Assembly: GCA_001938485.1 (NCBI GenBank)
Contig: MQRK01254223.1
Coordinates: 14,382-78,381 of the forward strand
Direction: 5' to 3'
DNA from: Girardia tigrina
Taxonomy: Eukaryota; Platyhelminthes; Tricladida; Dugesiidae
Length of the DNA stretch: 64,000 nucleotides
Shown here: positions 11,537-22,800 of the stretch, piece by piece
How positions within the stretch are numbered: position 1 is the first letter of the stretch
Layout of the letters: the number at the start of each line of letters is the position of its first letter
Made by a program: the position numbers and the translations under genes
Notes under the pieces: generated by a model
The model's database searches: none
Told to the model about the DNA's origin: nothing
What the model saw: only the letters and a program-made list of their open reading frames with translations

Positions 11537-11681
11537 CTTGATTTCCGACATTTCCTGGGCCGAACAACCGGCTCCATTCTCCACAGAAACCAATTCCTGT
11601 TCTATCATTTGTAAATCATTCTGTATTTTCTCCAATTTCTCCACAAATTCTTGCCATCTCGAAGCATTTTCCATCCATTTG
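11537..11681 (-). CDS. Large minus-strand gene, exon 9
   Basis: 145 bases. One leading base completes a split codon, then 48 codons follow to the donor AAG|GTATTT. The acceptor is TTTATATTTTAG. The peptide KWMENASRWQEFVEKLEKIQ then DLQMIEQELVSVENG is a strong spectrin-like helix with two Trp, as in the helix A signature of spectrin repeats. Confidence 0.85.
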
Positions 11682-11847
11682 CTAAAATATAAACAAAATT
11701 TACAACATAAAAAATATCTATTAGAAAAATCTGAAAATTTTTCAACTGAAAAAAAATCAACAAAATAAATATCTTTTATTACTTAATTTCTTATTTTGCT
11801 TAACAAATAGAAATCAAATAATAAACATAAAAATATAATTATCTCAC

Positions 11848-11874
11848 TGAATTTTGGCATTTCGTCTCACAATA
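11848..11874 (-). CDS. Large minus-strand gene, candidate 27-nt microexon (exon 8)
   Basis: TATTGTGAGACGAAATGCCA and seven more bases lie between ATGAG and the donor TTCA|GTGAGA. Taking it in keeps the phase of both neighbours (two leftover bases before, one after) and adds IVRRNAKIH between exons 7 and 9. The acceptor is weak and the neighbours also join in frame without it, so it may be skipped or not real. Confidence 0.35.
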
Positions 11875-11959
11875 CTCATTTGTAAAACATCCAAATTGAG
11901 AAAGACATTATTAAAAAGCGATGTAAAGTAGATAAAAACCGGATAGATAAAAGAATTGG

Positions 11960-13677
11960 ACAAATAATTTAAGCACAAGTGAATCTATTATTTCATAAAA
12001 GATATAAAAATATTGTCAAATGAATTAAAATAGATTTGTTTCGTTTCTTATTGGCTAAAAAATATTAATATTATTCGAAGAAGATGAATTTGAAGAATTC
12101 AGTCTGTCTGGAAATACTCAACAATTTATTACTAAATGACACTTAACAATGAACATTTTGCTTAAGCGAGAGAGAATTATCATTGAAAAAAAATATTTTT
12201 TTATTACAAAAAAAGAAGCAAAAATTTCGGATAATTTATTTGTATAAATTGATTAATAAAAATAAATGGAAATAATAAAATCATTCTAATCTAAAATTAC
12301 AATTTGATAAGGGCGTGTTTCAACTGATGCTTCGAAATTTGGCAAAAAAAATTTAGTAAATGTTGGATAAAATATTTTTGTTATTTTTGTTTTTCCTGTC
12401 GCAAGAAAACCGATTTGAATTATTTATTTATTTATTTATTGGTAATTTCAAAAAAATTGTAAAAATTTTTGTAATCAGTTTTTTTCGATGTACCGTGTTT
12501 TTTTCAAAAGAAAAGAACACAAAATTCAATATAATGACCTTTTCGGAGAGAAAAAAATATTTTTTTTATTAAATATTTTCTTGAAATAAAATATTTTGCA
12601 ATTTCTTTTGAATTTATTAAAAATAAATCACTTAAGGAATTTCACGATTCGTATTTTCTCGTTTATTTATTGCTTTAAATTATTTCAAACAAAAAGAAGA
12701 TATGAAAAAATGTTTTTATTATTTATTAATTAATGAATTTATTAATTATGGGAAAATTTTTACGAAAGGAAATTAATTTGACTCTGAAAAAGGGACATAA
12801 GATTTCGTGTAAAAATAATTTGAAGTTTTTTTTAATTTCAAATAGAAACATTTTCAGAAAATGTTAATGAAAAATTGAAGTATTTCGTAAATATTAAAGA
12901 CTTGAATAATTTATAAATAATAATCAAAATTTTATTATTAAATATCAAATATTATTTGACAATATTAGAAAATAAATTAAACGAATACTGTGTTATAAAT
13001 TAAATGAATAGTGTTATAAGTTTTATAATATATTTTCATAATTTTCATCAGTTTTACAAGTAAGACTTTTAATCAAGTGTAGTGTGGTATAGGAAGTGAA
13101 TTTTCTGAACTTTTTAGGGTTCTGACTGAATGTTGTGGCTTTTGGTCGATTTATGAACATCTTCTATCTTCTTATGTTTCTATCTTTCCTTTAAATGTAT
13201 GTCTGTTAAGTTTAAAATACCTCCTGATAAGGGTATAAAATGTGCTATATTTATTCCATTCTTTTTATTATATTACTTTCTATACATATATATATATATG
13301 TATTCATGCCATGACGTATATTTGTGTGCATGATGATGTGGTCTGAGTCCGTACGTGTGTGCACTGCATTATTATTCTTATGTAATTTCTCGTTTGTGCT
13401 TGGAGTGAATGTGTGTGAAGTGCATTTATTCTTCTATTACTCTTTTCTCTTTAGTTGTGAATCCCTTTCTACCCATTCTGTTTCTAGTTATCATAAAGTG
13501 TTTGTGTAGGGAAAGAGTAGTATGAGATGGGTGAATAGTGTTGTTGTAAGACATAGTGTGATGGTGTGTTAATGTGTGCAAATTCATCACGAGTCCGGTT
13601 ATTCATGAATTGAAGTGATAACAACTTTTTTTGATTGCTTTCTTTAAAAAGTTCAAATGAAATTTTTGAAAAGAAAT
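11960..13677. other. Intron between exons 7 and 9, left part
   Basis: AT-rich, no supported gene; the open frames around 12.4 and 13.3-13.5 kb are composition artefacts. Confidence 0.4.
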
Positions 13678-13745
13678 ATGTTAGGGGGGCTGTAATCTTT
13701 TCTAGGGGGTTAAGCCCCCCATTGCCCCCCTGGCTACGCCCCTGA
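13678..13745. mobile_element. hAT-type terminal fragment
   Basis: A GC-rich block reading, on the minus strand, CAGGGGCGTAGCCAGGGGGG and further G-rich subterminal sequence. This matches the common end of hAT elements and resembles the complete hAT at 52267-53032. No second end was found nearby, so it is a solo end or a truncated copy. Confidence 0.55.
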
Positions 13746-14885
13746 TTCAAGGAATCTAGAAACCTATTTTTGAAGGCTTTTTACTCAATCAATTTTCTTC
13801 AAACTTTGAACACTTTCTCATTTTCGATGACAATAAATGATTTTGTGAAGATTTGATGGAAAAAACTTTCTAAAGTCCCAAAATGGAAAAAAACAGAAAA
13901 TTCGGAGATCCTGAACAATATTAATTGAAAAATATCTACTTATAGATTATAAGTAGTTTATATTAATTTTTATTGGGGTTTTTAATTAATATTTTTAAAT
14001 GTTAAATTTTTTAAATTTTAAAAACTTTGTAGGAAAAGTAAAGTTTTGTTTACATAAAGAATGGATACCAAAAATTTTATTTTATGATTTACTAGTTAAA
14101 CTTAAGTTCTAAATATTCGCAGATTATTGGAGAAAATAATTTGTGTTAAAAGAGCAAGTAGACTGCTGAATTTTAAAGCATCTGAACAAAGTCTTACGAC
14201 AATGAAATGTTAAGAAGGCCTTTTAAAATTACAAAAGAAAATGTTTTTGAGTTCTAAGACTTTAAATAAAGGATAGACAATTTCAGAGCTCTTTTGACAG
14301 CCTTAAACTTTGTAAAGAAATTGAAATCAAATTATTGCATAATATCGTCACTGCAGATAGAAAAAAATGCTCATTATAAATTATTGTGGTGTTCCAAAAA
14401 GTGAAAACTCTTCAGATAGTCAAGTTTGAAGAAATTGAAGAGTGGGATTTATATAGATTTCAGAAAAAAATGGAGAAACCGAAAAGAAGTTTATGTTTTT
14501 CATTCAAGCTAAAAGGGAAAAGAGACAAAGCCACAATGGATAAACATTAATATCTGGATGTTGCTCCAATCCACAAAATAGTTATGGTCATAATAACAAG
14601 GAAATTTCAAATCTCCCATACAGTCAACACATTGCTTCGATGGACTTTTTTGATGTTTTTCGACTTAAAAAAAACATTTGAAAGGCCGTTTATGTCAACC
14701 AGGGATAAATTTAAAAAAATCCTTCATTGTTTACATATTTAAAGCTTTATATGAGATTATGTCCCTTAAAAAATCTTCTATAGAATAAATCAAATATAAT
14801 GATTATTGATAAGTTTCAATCCGGATGAAAATATTTTAATAAAAACAAAATTCATCCATTACAAAATAAATTTAAAGACAATATA

Positions 14886-14912
14886 TTAAGACGGATCAAC
14901 CCTCATCTTCAG
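14886..14912 (-). ncRNA. Degenerate hammerhead-like core, PLE copy b, inverted end
   Basis: The minus strand carries CTGAAGA (matching CUGANGA) and the TTGAT loop, but the final GAAA is replaced. It is not expected to be active. Confidence 0.35.
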
Positions 14913-15909
14913 GTTACTGATTAATTATTTAATTAACCTTTATATTAATTCAAAAATAAATATTATGTAATCGATTACACAAAATCACACTTAACAAAAA
15001 CTCTCAATAAGTTGGTTGAACATTGATTTTAGAGAATCGTGACCAAATTAATTAATATGTTCAGTTATAAATCTATTACACCTTTAACACTTTGTTCTTG
15101 TGAGGAATACTTTAAATTTGGTATGTTGAAATTGGTTTGTTGAATTTTGTATGTTGAGTTTAGTATTTGGAAATGTGTTTCTCCCACAACAGATGGAAAA
15201 ATGATATTTTGGATGTTCACAATAAATAATTATTCGAGTATAATTTGCATTTTAAAGTACAGTATAAGATATTTAAAAAACTTTAAAAATATTAAATCGT
15301 TTCAAATTTTCATATTAAAAATTTAAATAAAGTAAATAACTTTTAACTAAGTTTTAAATTAAATAAATGTTCCTTCTTTCAATGAAATATTTTTAAATAA
15401 AATTAATATGTAGATAAAATTATTACTAAAACTACAAAATTTGAACTTTAAAAATAAAATCTGAAAATAATGAAAAATTTGTTCGAATAATTGTTTATTA
15501 AAAAACATTAACTAAAATTTATCAATTTAGAACGATGTCAAATTACGAAAGCATTGCTGAGAGTTGTCCAAAAGACAATTCTAATTGTATTAAAAATTAA
15601 AGATCGTAAAGCTATGTTGGTGTTCTTAATATTTCTGATGTTGTTTATGAATATAAATGTAATGGATGCGATGCAACCTTGGAGTGACATGGTCGAAAAG
15701 AGAGTAAGAGTATTATTGCAGAACATAGAAAAAAATGTAAATGTGATGTTAATTTTGATAATGTCCAAATTCTGTGTAAGCATTTTGACAGTTATTGGGA
15801 GAGTGTCGTGTGAATCATTGTTAATTAGGTAACGTGGCCCTAAAATCAATGTTCAATCGGCAGTCTCAACCAGCTTATTGAGAATTTTTGAGAAATTATT
15901 ATTATTAAC

Positions 15910-15939
15910 CTGAAGATGACGACGGTTGATCCGTCGAAA
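15910..15939 (+). ncRNA. Hammerhead-ribozyme core, PLE copy b, direct end
   Basis: This is the best-preserved core in the window. CTGAAGA at 15910-15916 is followed by helix II GACGG (15921-15925), loop TTGAT, CCGTC (15931-15935), and GAAA at 15936-15939. A GTC follows at 15946-15948, as at hammerhead cleavage sites, though helix III is short and imperfect. PLE termini are known to encode such minimal type I hammerheads. Confidence 0.55.
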
Positions 15940-16499
15940 AATTTTGTCTATAAATATATTTTAAAATGGATGATTTTTTATATTGATATGAATTATTTAA
16001 ATAAATATAATTAAAAATTTTCTATCCGCAAAATGAAACATAAAATCAAGACTAATAACAATAAAATAATATAAATTATAATGTATTATCGAGGGATAAT
16101 TGATGAATCTGAAAGTGCTCCAGTTTCTGCTCAACTGTTTTGATTGATGAACTCGATGATTTTAATGAAAATTTTTGTGAATAAAACATTAAATAAATTG
16201 AAATAATTTTTCAAACATTATCAAATAAATAATAAAAAATTAAAAAAAAGATTTTTTAAAATTTATTTTTTTTAAATCATTTGATAAAATAGTAAATCAA
16301 AATTGTACTAAACCAATTTACAAAGATTTATTTTTGTGTTTTATATTATTTGTAATAACATAAAAATATGATAGTAATCCGGGAGATAGAATGACAAGAA
16401 AGTCGATTCACATTATATTTATATTAAAAATAAAATAATATTTTATTGTATTAAATTCGGATTTAATATTATTTATAAATAAAAGTAGTAAATAATTAC

Positions 16500-16669
16500 T
16501 TTAAATGAGTCTGAAATTCGTTGTGATATTTTCCGAGTCGTTTCTTTTGGGCTTCTATGAGAAAATTGAGATTAATAGTGTCGTTGTTCTGATGCTCTAT
16601 TCCCGAAGCCATGTTATACTGAACCTCTGCAAGCATATGGGAACAATCAGCTAATTTATCGTCGATATC
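16500..16669 (-). CDS. Large minus-strand gene, exon 7
   Basis: 170 bases in phase 0, leaving two bases of a split codon at the donor AAA|GTAATT. Acceptor ACAATTGTAG. The peptide DIDDKLADCSHMLAEVQYNM and then LNFLIEAQKKRLGKYHNEFQ is helical. It is only 47 bp from exon 6, the shortest intron seen. Confidence 0.8.
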
Positions 16670-16716
16670 CTACAATTGTATAAATTTTATAAACAAAAAG
16701 AATATGTTCGGTCTAC

Positions 16717-17049
16717 TTGTATTCTGTCGGCTAATTTGGATAAACAACCGCGACGACTGTCGTCGATATATATACGTACAGTGTTTAATCGTCGACCTAT
16801 TTCTTTCAGTTGTTCGCGAACCGTTTTCAGATTTTCCCGGTAATTCTCCTGAGAATTGATTATTTCTTGATTTAATAATTGTGAAACGGAATTATTGGAA
16901 TTGCTCTTCGTGATGTTGATATCTTGATTTCCGAGCCGGCCACATGAAGTCAGTCTCAATCGGTCTTTCTGTAGATTTACATTTAACTCTTCTTCAATTT
17001 GAGATATGAATCGAAGCGCTTTTATCCGTAACTTTTCAGATGGTTGAAG
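16717..17049 (-). CDS. Large minus-strand gene, exon 6
   Basis: 111 codons, phase 0 to phase 0, acceptor TTTTTTTAAAG, donor CAA|GTAGAC. The N-terminal helix (LQPSEKLRIKALRFISQIEE) passes through an Asn/Ser-rich linker (ITKSNSNNSVSQ) to a second helix, ENLKTVREQLKEIGRRLNTV, ending in SKLADRIQ. It is the longest confidently open exon after exon 2. Confidence 0.85.
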
Positions 17050-17479
17050 CTTTAAAAAAATAGTTTTTATAATCTTTAGAATAATCTTCAAAAATCTTTT
17101 ATTAAAATATGAACTCAGCTGAGAATATTTAATTGCATCAAAATGAGTTTTATAAAAAACATAAATTTAAAATAGATGTTATATATTTTATTACGGTAAA
17201 TAGATTTTCTACCAGTAACAACTTTTTTAAATATTCAGTTTTTATGTTAATTATTTTAATATCTTATTTCAAGTTATTTCTTAGAGTTTTAATTTGTTTG
17301 GAAAATATAATAAAAACAAAAAAGTGATTAGAATAGTTTTTTTGTTAAAATTTCGCTTGTAGAAAAAAATATGGAACGATTTACAACTTTTGATTCTGTA
17401 ATTTATTTTTTGAATATTTCATGTTTTGTTTAATAATTCAAAGACAAACCAAATAAGAATCTCAAGATATTTTATAATA
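17050..17479. other. Intron sequence
   Basis: AT-rich; nothing supported. Confidence 0.4.
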
Positions 17480-17536
17480 ATGCTTTTGACTTCCGAAAAT
17501 AGTCGTTTCATGTCGTAGAAACGACTTCAAAAGCAT
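17480..17536. repeat. Short hairpin, possible mariner MITE relic
   Basis: ATGCTTTTGA and TCAAAAGCAT form the outer arms, GTCGTTTC and GAAACGAC the inner arms. Read on the minus strand, the flank GGTTGAT before ATGCTTTTGA recalls the end of the MITE at 5629-5707. Confidence 0.4.
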
Positions 17537-17888
17537 AATCAACCATCCACAAAACCTTGATGCGTAACGTTAGAATCAAACAAGATTACTACTAAAGTAA
17601 AAACAATCGTAAATTCTGCATCAATCGAGTTAAGAAGTCCACCATCACAAGGTTTTTATGTTTAAAGAAAGATAAACTTAACGAAAAGCAACTAAACATG
17701 AGTTTCATTCAATAAAAAGACTAGCGTTTGGTTGGACCACAAACGAGTATTTTTATTGGAAATATTTTTACCGAAAACAAAACTACTGTTTACGTAATTA
17801 TTACTGTTAGAAGACTTCAAGATTTTCATCGCAATTTATTCAAAAACAATATGATCTTCCAAAGAAGCTCGAATGAGGAATATCATCA

Positions 17889-17930
<42 letters not shown>
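17889..17930. repeat. (TA)n microsatellite
   Basis: Uninterrupted TA run. Confidence 0.95.
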
Positions 17931-18716
17931 ATTAATGCCGTCATCAATCTTGGTCAAACATACACTCATTCATTTCACCATACACGCTATTTCGGTCGTG
18001 GCCTATTACATAAAAATACAAAGATCACGCATATAGCATTCCATACAATAATTACGCAACATACATTTATTAGTTTTGATTATAATTTCCCTCACAATTA
18101 CAATTATAGAATTGTGTGATCACCTGTTTTCTTCAAAACAACATCCAACCATATACTGCAAAAATCCCTCGTAAAAAGATGAAACTAGATAAAAAGGGTA
18201 TTCATCACAAACCTTCACATTACCCCAACCAACTTTCATTTGTTCGTAAACCTCACTGTTACAAATTGATAAAGAAAATATATATTTATTTTTTTTACAA
18301 TTAGTGGCATTGAGATTTTTTAACAAATTTTTGTGAACATATTCGAATTTACTGTTTCTGTTTAAATGAATTTTTGTGAACGAGTTTTTTTGTTCAAATT
18401 GTCGAAATTATAAAACAATTATTAAAAAGAGTTTTGCGATGACCTTGAAAATTGTTTGTCTGCGATGATTGAATCAGGGAATTGTAAATAATAAAATGTG
18501 TTTTCTGGAAAATATATAAATTTGCGATCGATCAATTTTATTAAATTTGAGTTTAAATCGTAGTTCAATTTTAATAATTAATTCTAATCGTTTCTATGGA
18601 TTCTGATTTTCGCTTGAGGAAAATTATTCGCAATTGAATAGAGTGGCGATAAACAATCGAAATATTAATAGATACCGAAGTCCCGAGAAACCGGTTTGGG
18701 ACTGCATTGGAAACAT

Positions 18717-19394
18717 ATGGTCGAGTCAGGCGAGCGGCGCGAGTGTGAGAGTTGTTGCAATAATGTTTCCAATGGAGCGAATGAAATTAAAAATAATTGC
18801 AGCGGTGGTCATGGTTATGATGTGAGGACGATTGGCGAGAGCGACAACGAGAAACGCGAGAGCAATTCTGTGGCCGATTTGATTAATGTCGAGCAAAGAG
18901 TTGATTTTCTGAACGATGACCTTAGTTCGGTATTTAAGAGGATTTATTTTGACTGCTTGCTGATCAAATATTCACTGAGACCAGTGATAACTTTATTCAA
19001 TTCAATTCCTCCCCGTTTGACATCTCGACATCTAAAATGTCTCCCAGAAAACTATCCTGTAAATTACAACATATATCTCCGATTTACCGAAATATTTTTC
19101 GCTTATTTTAATAATCAAAACGGTTCTGGATGTTCTTCACACATATATCACAGAGATTTTCTTCACATCTTTCTGAAATCACATTATTTCTCCATTATGA
19201 CAGAATTTATTAACAAGCAAGTGTTATTTCGAAACGATACTCCTCAGAAATGTTATAATCAAAGGAAAGCTAAATTCATTCTTCACATCGTTTTGAGATC
19301 AATTACAGATTCAATTTCACATGATCTTTTCAATTTGGCAATCATTCAATTTGTCTGGGCCCGCACAAAAGATGCAACACCACACACGACTTAG
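18717..19394 (+). CDS. Unidentified intronless ORF, 225 residues
   Basis: From the ATG at 18717 an open frame of 226 codons, including the TAG stop, reaches 19394; upstream in-frame stops lie near 18670. The N-terminal third (MVESGERRECESCCNN, later ESDNEKRESNSVADLINVEQ) is polar and less AT-rich than the flanks. The remainder is Phe/Ile/His-rich and closer to background. A possible donor (TTCG|GTATTTAAG) about 215 bases into the ORF could end a real exon there. No family, signal peptide or membrane segment could be recognised. It lies inside an intron of the minus-strand gene in opposite orientation. Confidence 0.35.
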   Translation: MVESGERRECESCCNNVSNGANEIKNNCSGGHGYDVRTIGESDNEKRESNSVADLINVEQRVDFLNDDLSSVFKRIYFDCLLIKYSLRPVITLFNSIPPRLTSRHLKCLPENYPVNYNIYLRFTEIFFAYFNNQNGSGCSSHIYHRDFLHIFLKSHYFSIMTEFINKQVLFRNDTPQKCYNQRKAKFILHIVLRSITDSISHDLFNLAIIQFVWARTKDATPHTT

Positions 19395-20315
19395 TAAAAC
19401 CAAAATCGGAAGGTTTTTTTGGTCTAGCTTTGGCTGAAAAGGATTAATTTTTATGGGAGTATTTAAAATTTCGCTCATCGGATTACAATGTTGGCTTGAG
19501 TTTTAAAAATTGTAGTTTTTATTTATTTACCGATTATTGAATATTTTCATTTATTTTGTCTAAATTTTAAATATAATTAAAATTAATTGTAATTTTATAG
19601 TTAATTTATTTAATAATAATTGTATACAATCCAACTTTCGAATAATATATAATATATAATTATATTGTTATAAAACTTTCATTATAAATTATTTTTCTTA
19701 AAAAAAATGAAAAAATGTATTATAAAATAGATTGAATTTTGTAAGATTATTTTTTATTAAAAGTTATAATTTATTCTGCAATTTTTTACTTTCAACCTTT
19801 AAAAAAATTAGTAATGGTGAATTCTCTTTAATTAGAATGATAATTCAATTTATTAATTAAATTTAAAGTAACTCTCGAAAACGTTGAATTTTTTTTTGTT
19901 TTTTACTATTCATTTTAATTATTCTTCAATTATTATATAAAATGTAAAACACCTTTAGTCAATGGCAAAAGAGGCTGGGTAACAGAAATGTTGTATTGTT
20001 TGGGGATTTACTGCATTTTGAATAATATACACAAAAGTTTCATCTGTTTGTATTCTGTTGCAAAACATACATAATATCTTTTCTTTCTAGTTTTTATTCT
20101 GTTTTCCTTTTAATTGTATTTACTTTCATCTAGATTAGTGTTTCTCTAGTTGCATTTTATTAAGCTTTGGTTTATACAAATAGAAGATACATATTCAATT
20201 TTCTTCTGTCATGAATAGTTTTGAAAATTTTTGCTATCTCTCATTTTTTTCAAACAAGGTACCCCTTTATTCAGCCTTATTTCAATCAATAACAAGAATA
20301 TATTAATTTAATGAT
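19395..20315. other. Intron sequence
   Basis: AT-rich, no supported feature. Confidence 0.4.
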
Positions 20316-20433
20316 CTAAGAAACTTGTGATCTCGGCGAATTGGTAGAGGAATCTACTTCCTGACCTAATTCATTTGTTCCAGAGTTGCTTGTACTAAAG
20401 AACCAAGATTCAAATTGAACAAAGGGAAAATAA
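20316..20433 (-). CDS. Candidate alternative exon with stop
   Basis: After acceptor AATATTTTTAG the minus strand reads YFPFVQFESWFFSTSNSG and then TNELGQEVDSSTNSPRSQVS before a TAG. The Ser/Thr/Asn-rich composition resembles the linkers in exons 2 and 12 of the large gene, but the phase does not fit exon 5 directly. It could be an alternative 3' terminal exon, an exon of another gene, or chance. Confidence 0.25.
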
Positions 20434-20699
20434 CTAAAAATATTTTTTATGGAATCCCAGGATCTTAATAGTGATGTTAAAGTGTTAACAAGTGCAAGAA
20501 ATGTCAAATTGTCTTACAACGTTTTCGAGATTGAATGCAGAAATATATGTAACTCAAAATGCCAGTTACAAAACGGCATTCTGATCATATTTCTATTCTG
20601 CAAGGGTCAGAATCACTTGTTTTATTTAAAAGAATTATATTTACAACGTTCTTTCTTGCAAAATAAGAGTTTTTAATGAAACAATTTTTAAAATGAAAA

Positions 20700-21021
20700 A
20701 CAATGATATTTATTATTAGACGTTCTTATTTCGTTATGGTAATATTGGTATAATTTTACAAAAAAGTCACAGATAAAGAAAGAGATATTTTTCTACTTGC
20801 AGCTTCAATTTTTAACTACATTACCATTTTTACAATATAATCATAAAAAAGAAGAGAAGAGAAATACAATTAAAGCAGCAATATAACAATAATCGTATTG
20901 ATTATTATTATTGAAAATATTCTATATCAAATAATATAGATAAATAATATTTCAGCCATAAAAAAATAATAATCGGAGATCAGTTTTAAATAATATCCAT
21001 TAAACAAAAACCCTACCAGAA
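20700..21021. other. Intron sequence
   Basis: AT-rich; nothing supported. Confidence 0.4.
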
Positions 21022-21065
21022 ATGTTGGAGATAAATGAAGAACGCGATATTGACTCAAATATCAG
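21022..21065 (+). CDS. Candidate short plus-strand first exon
   Basis: ATG at 21022 opens MLEINEERDIDSNI and ends in ATCAG before a strong donor GTGAGTACATGG. The region is codon-like, but no phase-compatible downstream exon was found. It may be a 5' exon or chance. Confidence 0.25.
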
Positions 21066-22604
21066 GTGAGTACATGGATGAATAATGGTATGCCTTAATG
21101 AATCTAACCGATAATAATGCCATAAATTACAGTAATAATAGCGGTAATCGATTATATAATCTTATAAAGTCTTCTGTTTTCTTCTTTTCCTTATTCTTTT
21201 TTTAATATAAATTCTATGGATATTAGAATGAATCATTGAATCAAATGCAACCAAAATGTTCTAAGAAGTAACAACAAAAATCGAATTTTTGAATCTTCAG
21301 AAATGATAATGAATTTTATTTTGTTAAGACGGAATATTCGCTATATAGAGCGATACTTTACGTTTTTTGAAGAGTTCTATATTTTTAATCAATGTTGCTT
21401 ACTTAATCTAATGCAAATACAATTAATTATAAATTCCAGAAATATTATAATTCTGCTTACATAAAAATTACCACAAAAAATAATACATGTCTGAAAACAT
21501 AAGTCAAATCATAACTATTTTTCGTCTTTCCATAACTGATTTTAAATTATCATTTTGTGACATAAAGCTTTTAAAAAGTGCTTGTACATTTATATATCAC
21601 GAAACTATAATTGCATATATTAATTTTATACAAAAAAGATTTATGCAATTATTATTATTATATATGATTAAGCAAATTCAAAGCATCAGTAAATTGGAAT
21701 AAGTGACGCATTATGGGAGAGGATTATATTAATATTTTATAATTATTAAGTTTTCCTATTTGTCTTGAAAATTCTGCCTTTCATATGCATAAAAGAGTAT
21801 TATAAATGTAATTACATTTGTTACTAAAGTACAAGCTAAAATGCCAAAATAATTCCCAATTGATTTCGTATCAAAAGTACTGTTTATAATAAATATGCCA
21901 GGGTAATGTGAGCAAGCATCAAATAGAGATCCATTAAAGGAACTTTGCTGCTAATTTTTTAATCTCATTCCAATAATTTTGAGTCACAGAATCTAATACG
22001 CATTGGAATTGTGTCTACAAAATAAATATTGATAATTCCCCAACAATTATTATCCGGAACGCCTCGTTAAGAAAATATTGATTGAAATTCTGTATTCTCA
22101 TAAATGCATTAACAACTCGCGGCCACAAAACATCAATTTTCATGAAGAAAAATAGAATGTTTGTTTTACAAAATTGACGCTTATTAAAGAGAGATGTCCC
22201 ATCGAGCTACGTGGCGCAGGCCACAATCGAGCCCCCTCATACTCCCTACACTCTGCTCCACTCCATTCTATCAAGTCCTAATTAATAAATACTTTTATTT
22301 ACCAAAGTAAAGCATTGTAACTAAAAGACTTAGTCGTTTTTCTAAAATAAATAAATAAATATATAACAAGCAAATTATTTAATTATTTTTTTTCTGCTAG
22401 TTAAGAATTTCCTGTGCTTTTATTTTCTTTTGAAATTAATTTAACTTGATAAGTTATTTTTGCAAAATTATAATTTAATATTGTCAATAATTTCAGGGGT
22501 TAAATAAAATTATATTTTGTAGTTAATTTCGTGAGTTACGTATTTTAATAATAAATCTAAAATATATATTATTTATCAAATATTATTTACATATATATAC
22601 ATAA

Positions 22605-22795
22605 CGAAAAACAAAATTGATCCATTAAAATATATATTTTTTGACAAAATATTTCGACGGATCAATCCGACACCTTCAGGTCACTGATTAATTATTAATT
22701 GACCTGTATATAAATGTAAAAATAGTGATTATGTTATCGATTGCATGAAGTCACACTAATAAGAAATTCTCAATAAGGTAAGACGATTTTTTTTG
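22605..22795 (-). mobile_element. Penelope-like element end (copy c)
   Basis: Minus-strand sequence with CCTGAAGG, a TTGATCCGTCGAAA core and the ATGGATCAATTTTG tail. It is clearly the same family as copy b: both also share a flanking tract of TTAATTGACCTG, TATCGATTGCATG and CTCAATAAG type. Only the end is present; no coding part was seen. It abuts the TIR element at 22801. Confidence 0.6.
22652..22679 (-). ncRNA. Hammerhead-like core, PLE copy c
   Basis: CTGAAGG (one base off the CUGANGA core), helix CGGA/TCCG with loop TTGA, then GAAA. Probably inactive because the invariant A of the core is changed. Confidence 0.4.
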
Positions 22796-22800
22796 TCTTA

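Larger units (their letters stand above)
14826..15990 (+). mobile_element. Penelope-like element remnant (copy b)
   Basis: The ends are inverted copies: minus-strand sequence at 14912-14830 and plus-strand sequence at 15910-15985 share CCTGAAGATGA, GGTTGATCCGTC and the ATGGATGA tail. Between them the plus strand encodes the start of a GIY-YIG-like domain at 15637-15745 (VYEYKCNGCDAT, later AEHRKKCKC), the usual C-terminal nuclease of PLEs. The interior at 15060-15240 is shared with a repeat at 29330-29470. No reverse transcriptase was recognised. The copy is decayed. Confidence 0.75.

Noticed and set aside
15538-15849. Overlapping ORFs of about 100 codons on both strands
   Set aside because: They are other-frame shadows of the PLE nuclease region, where VYEYKCNGCDAT is in a different plus-strand frame.
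22190-22270. GC-rich patch with tRNA-like boxes
   Set aside because: A box-like and B box-like strings occur in the wrong order on the only strand where both are seen; no cloverleaf can be drawn.
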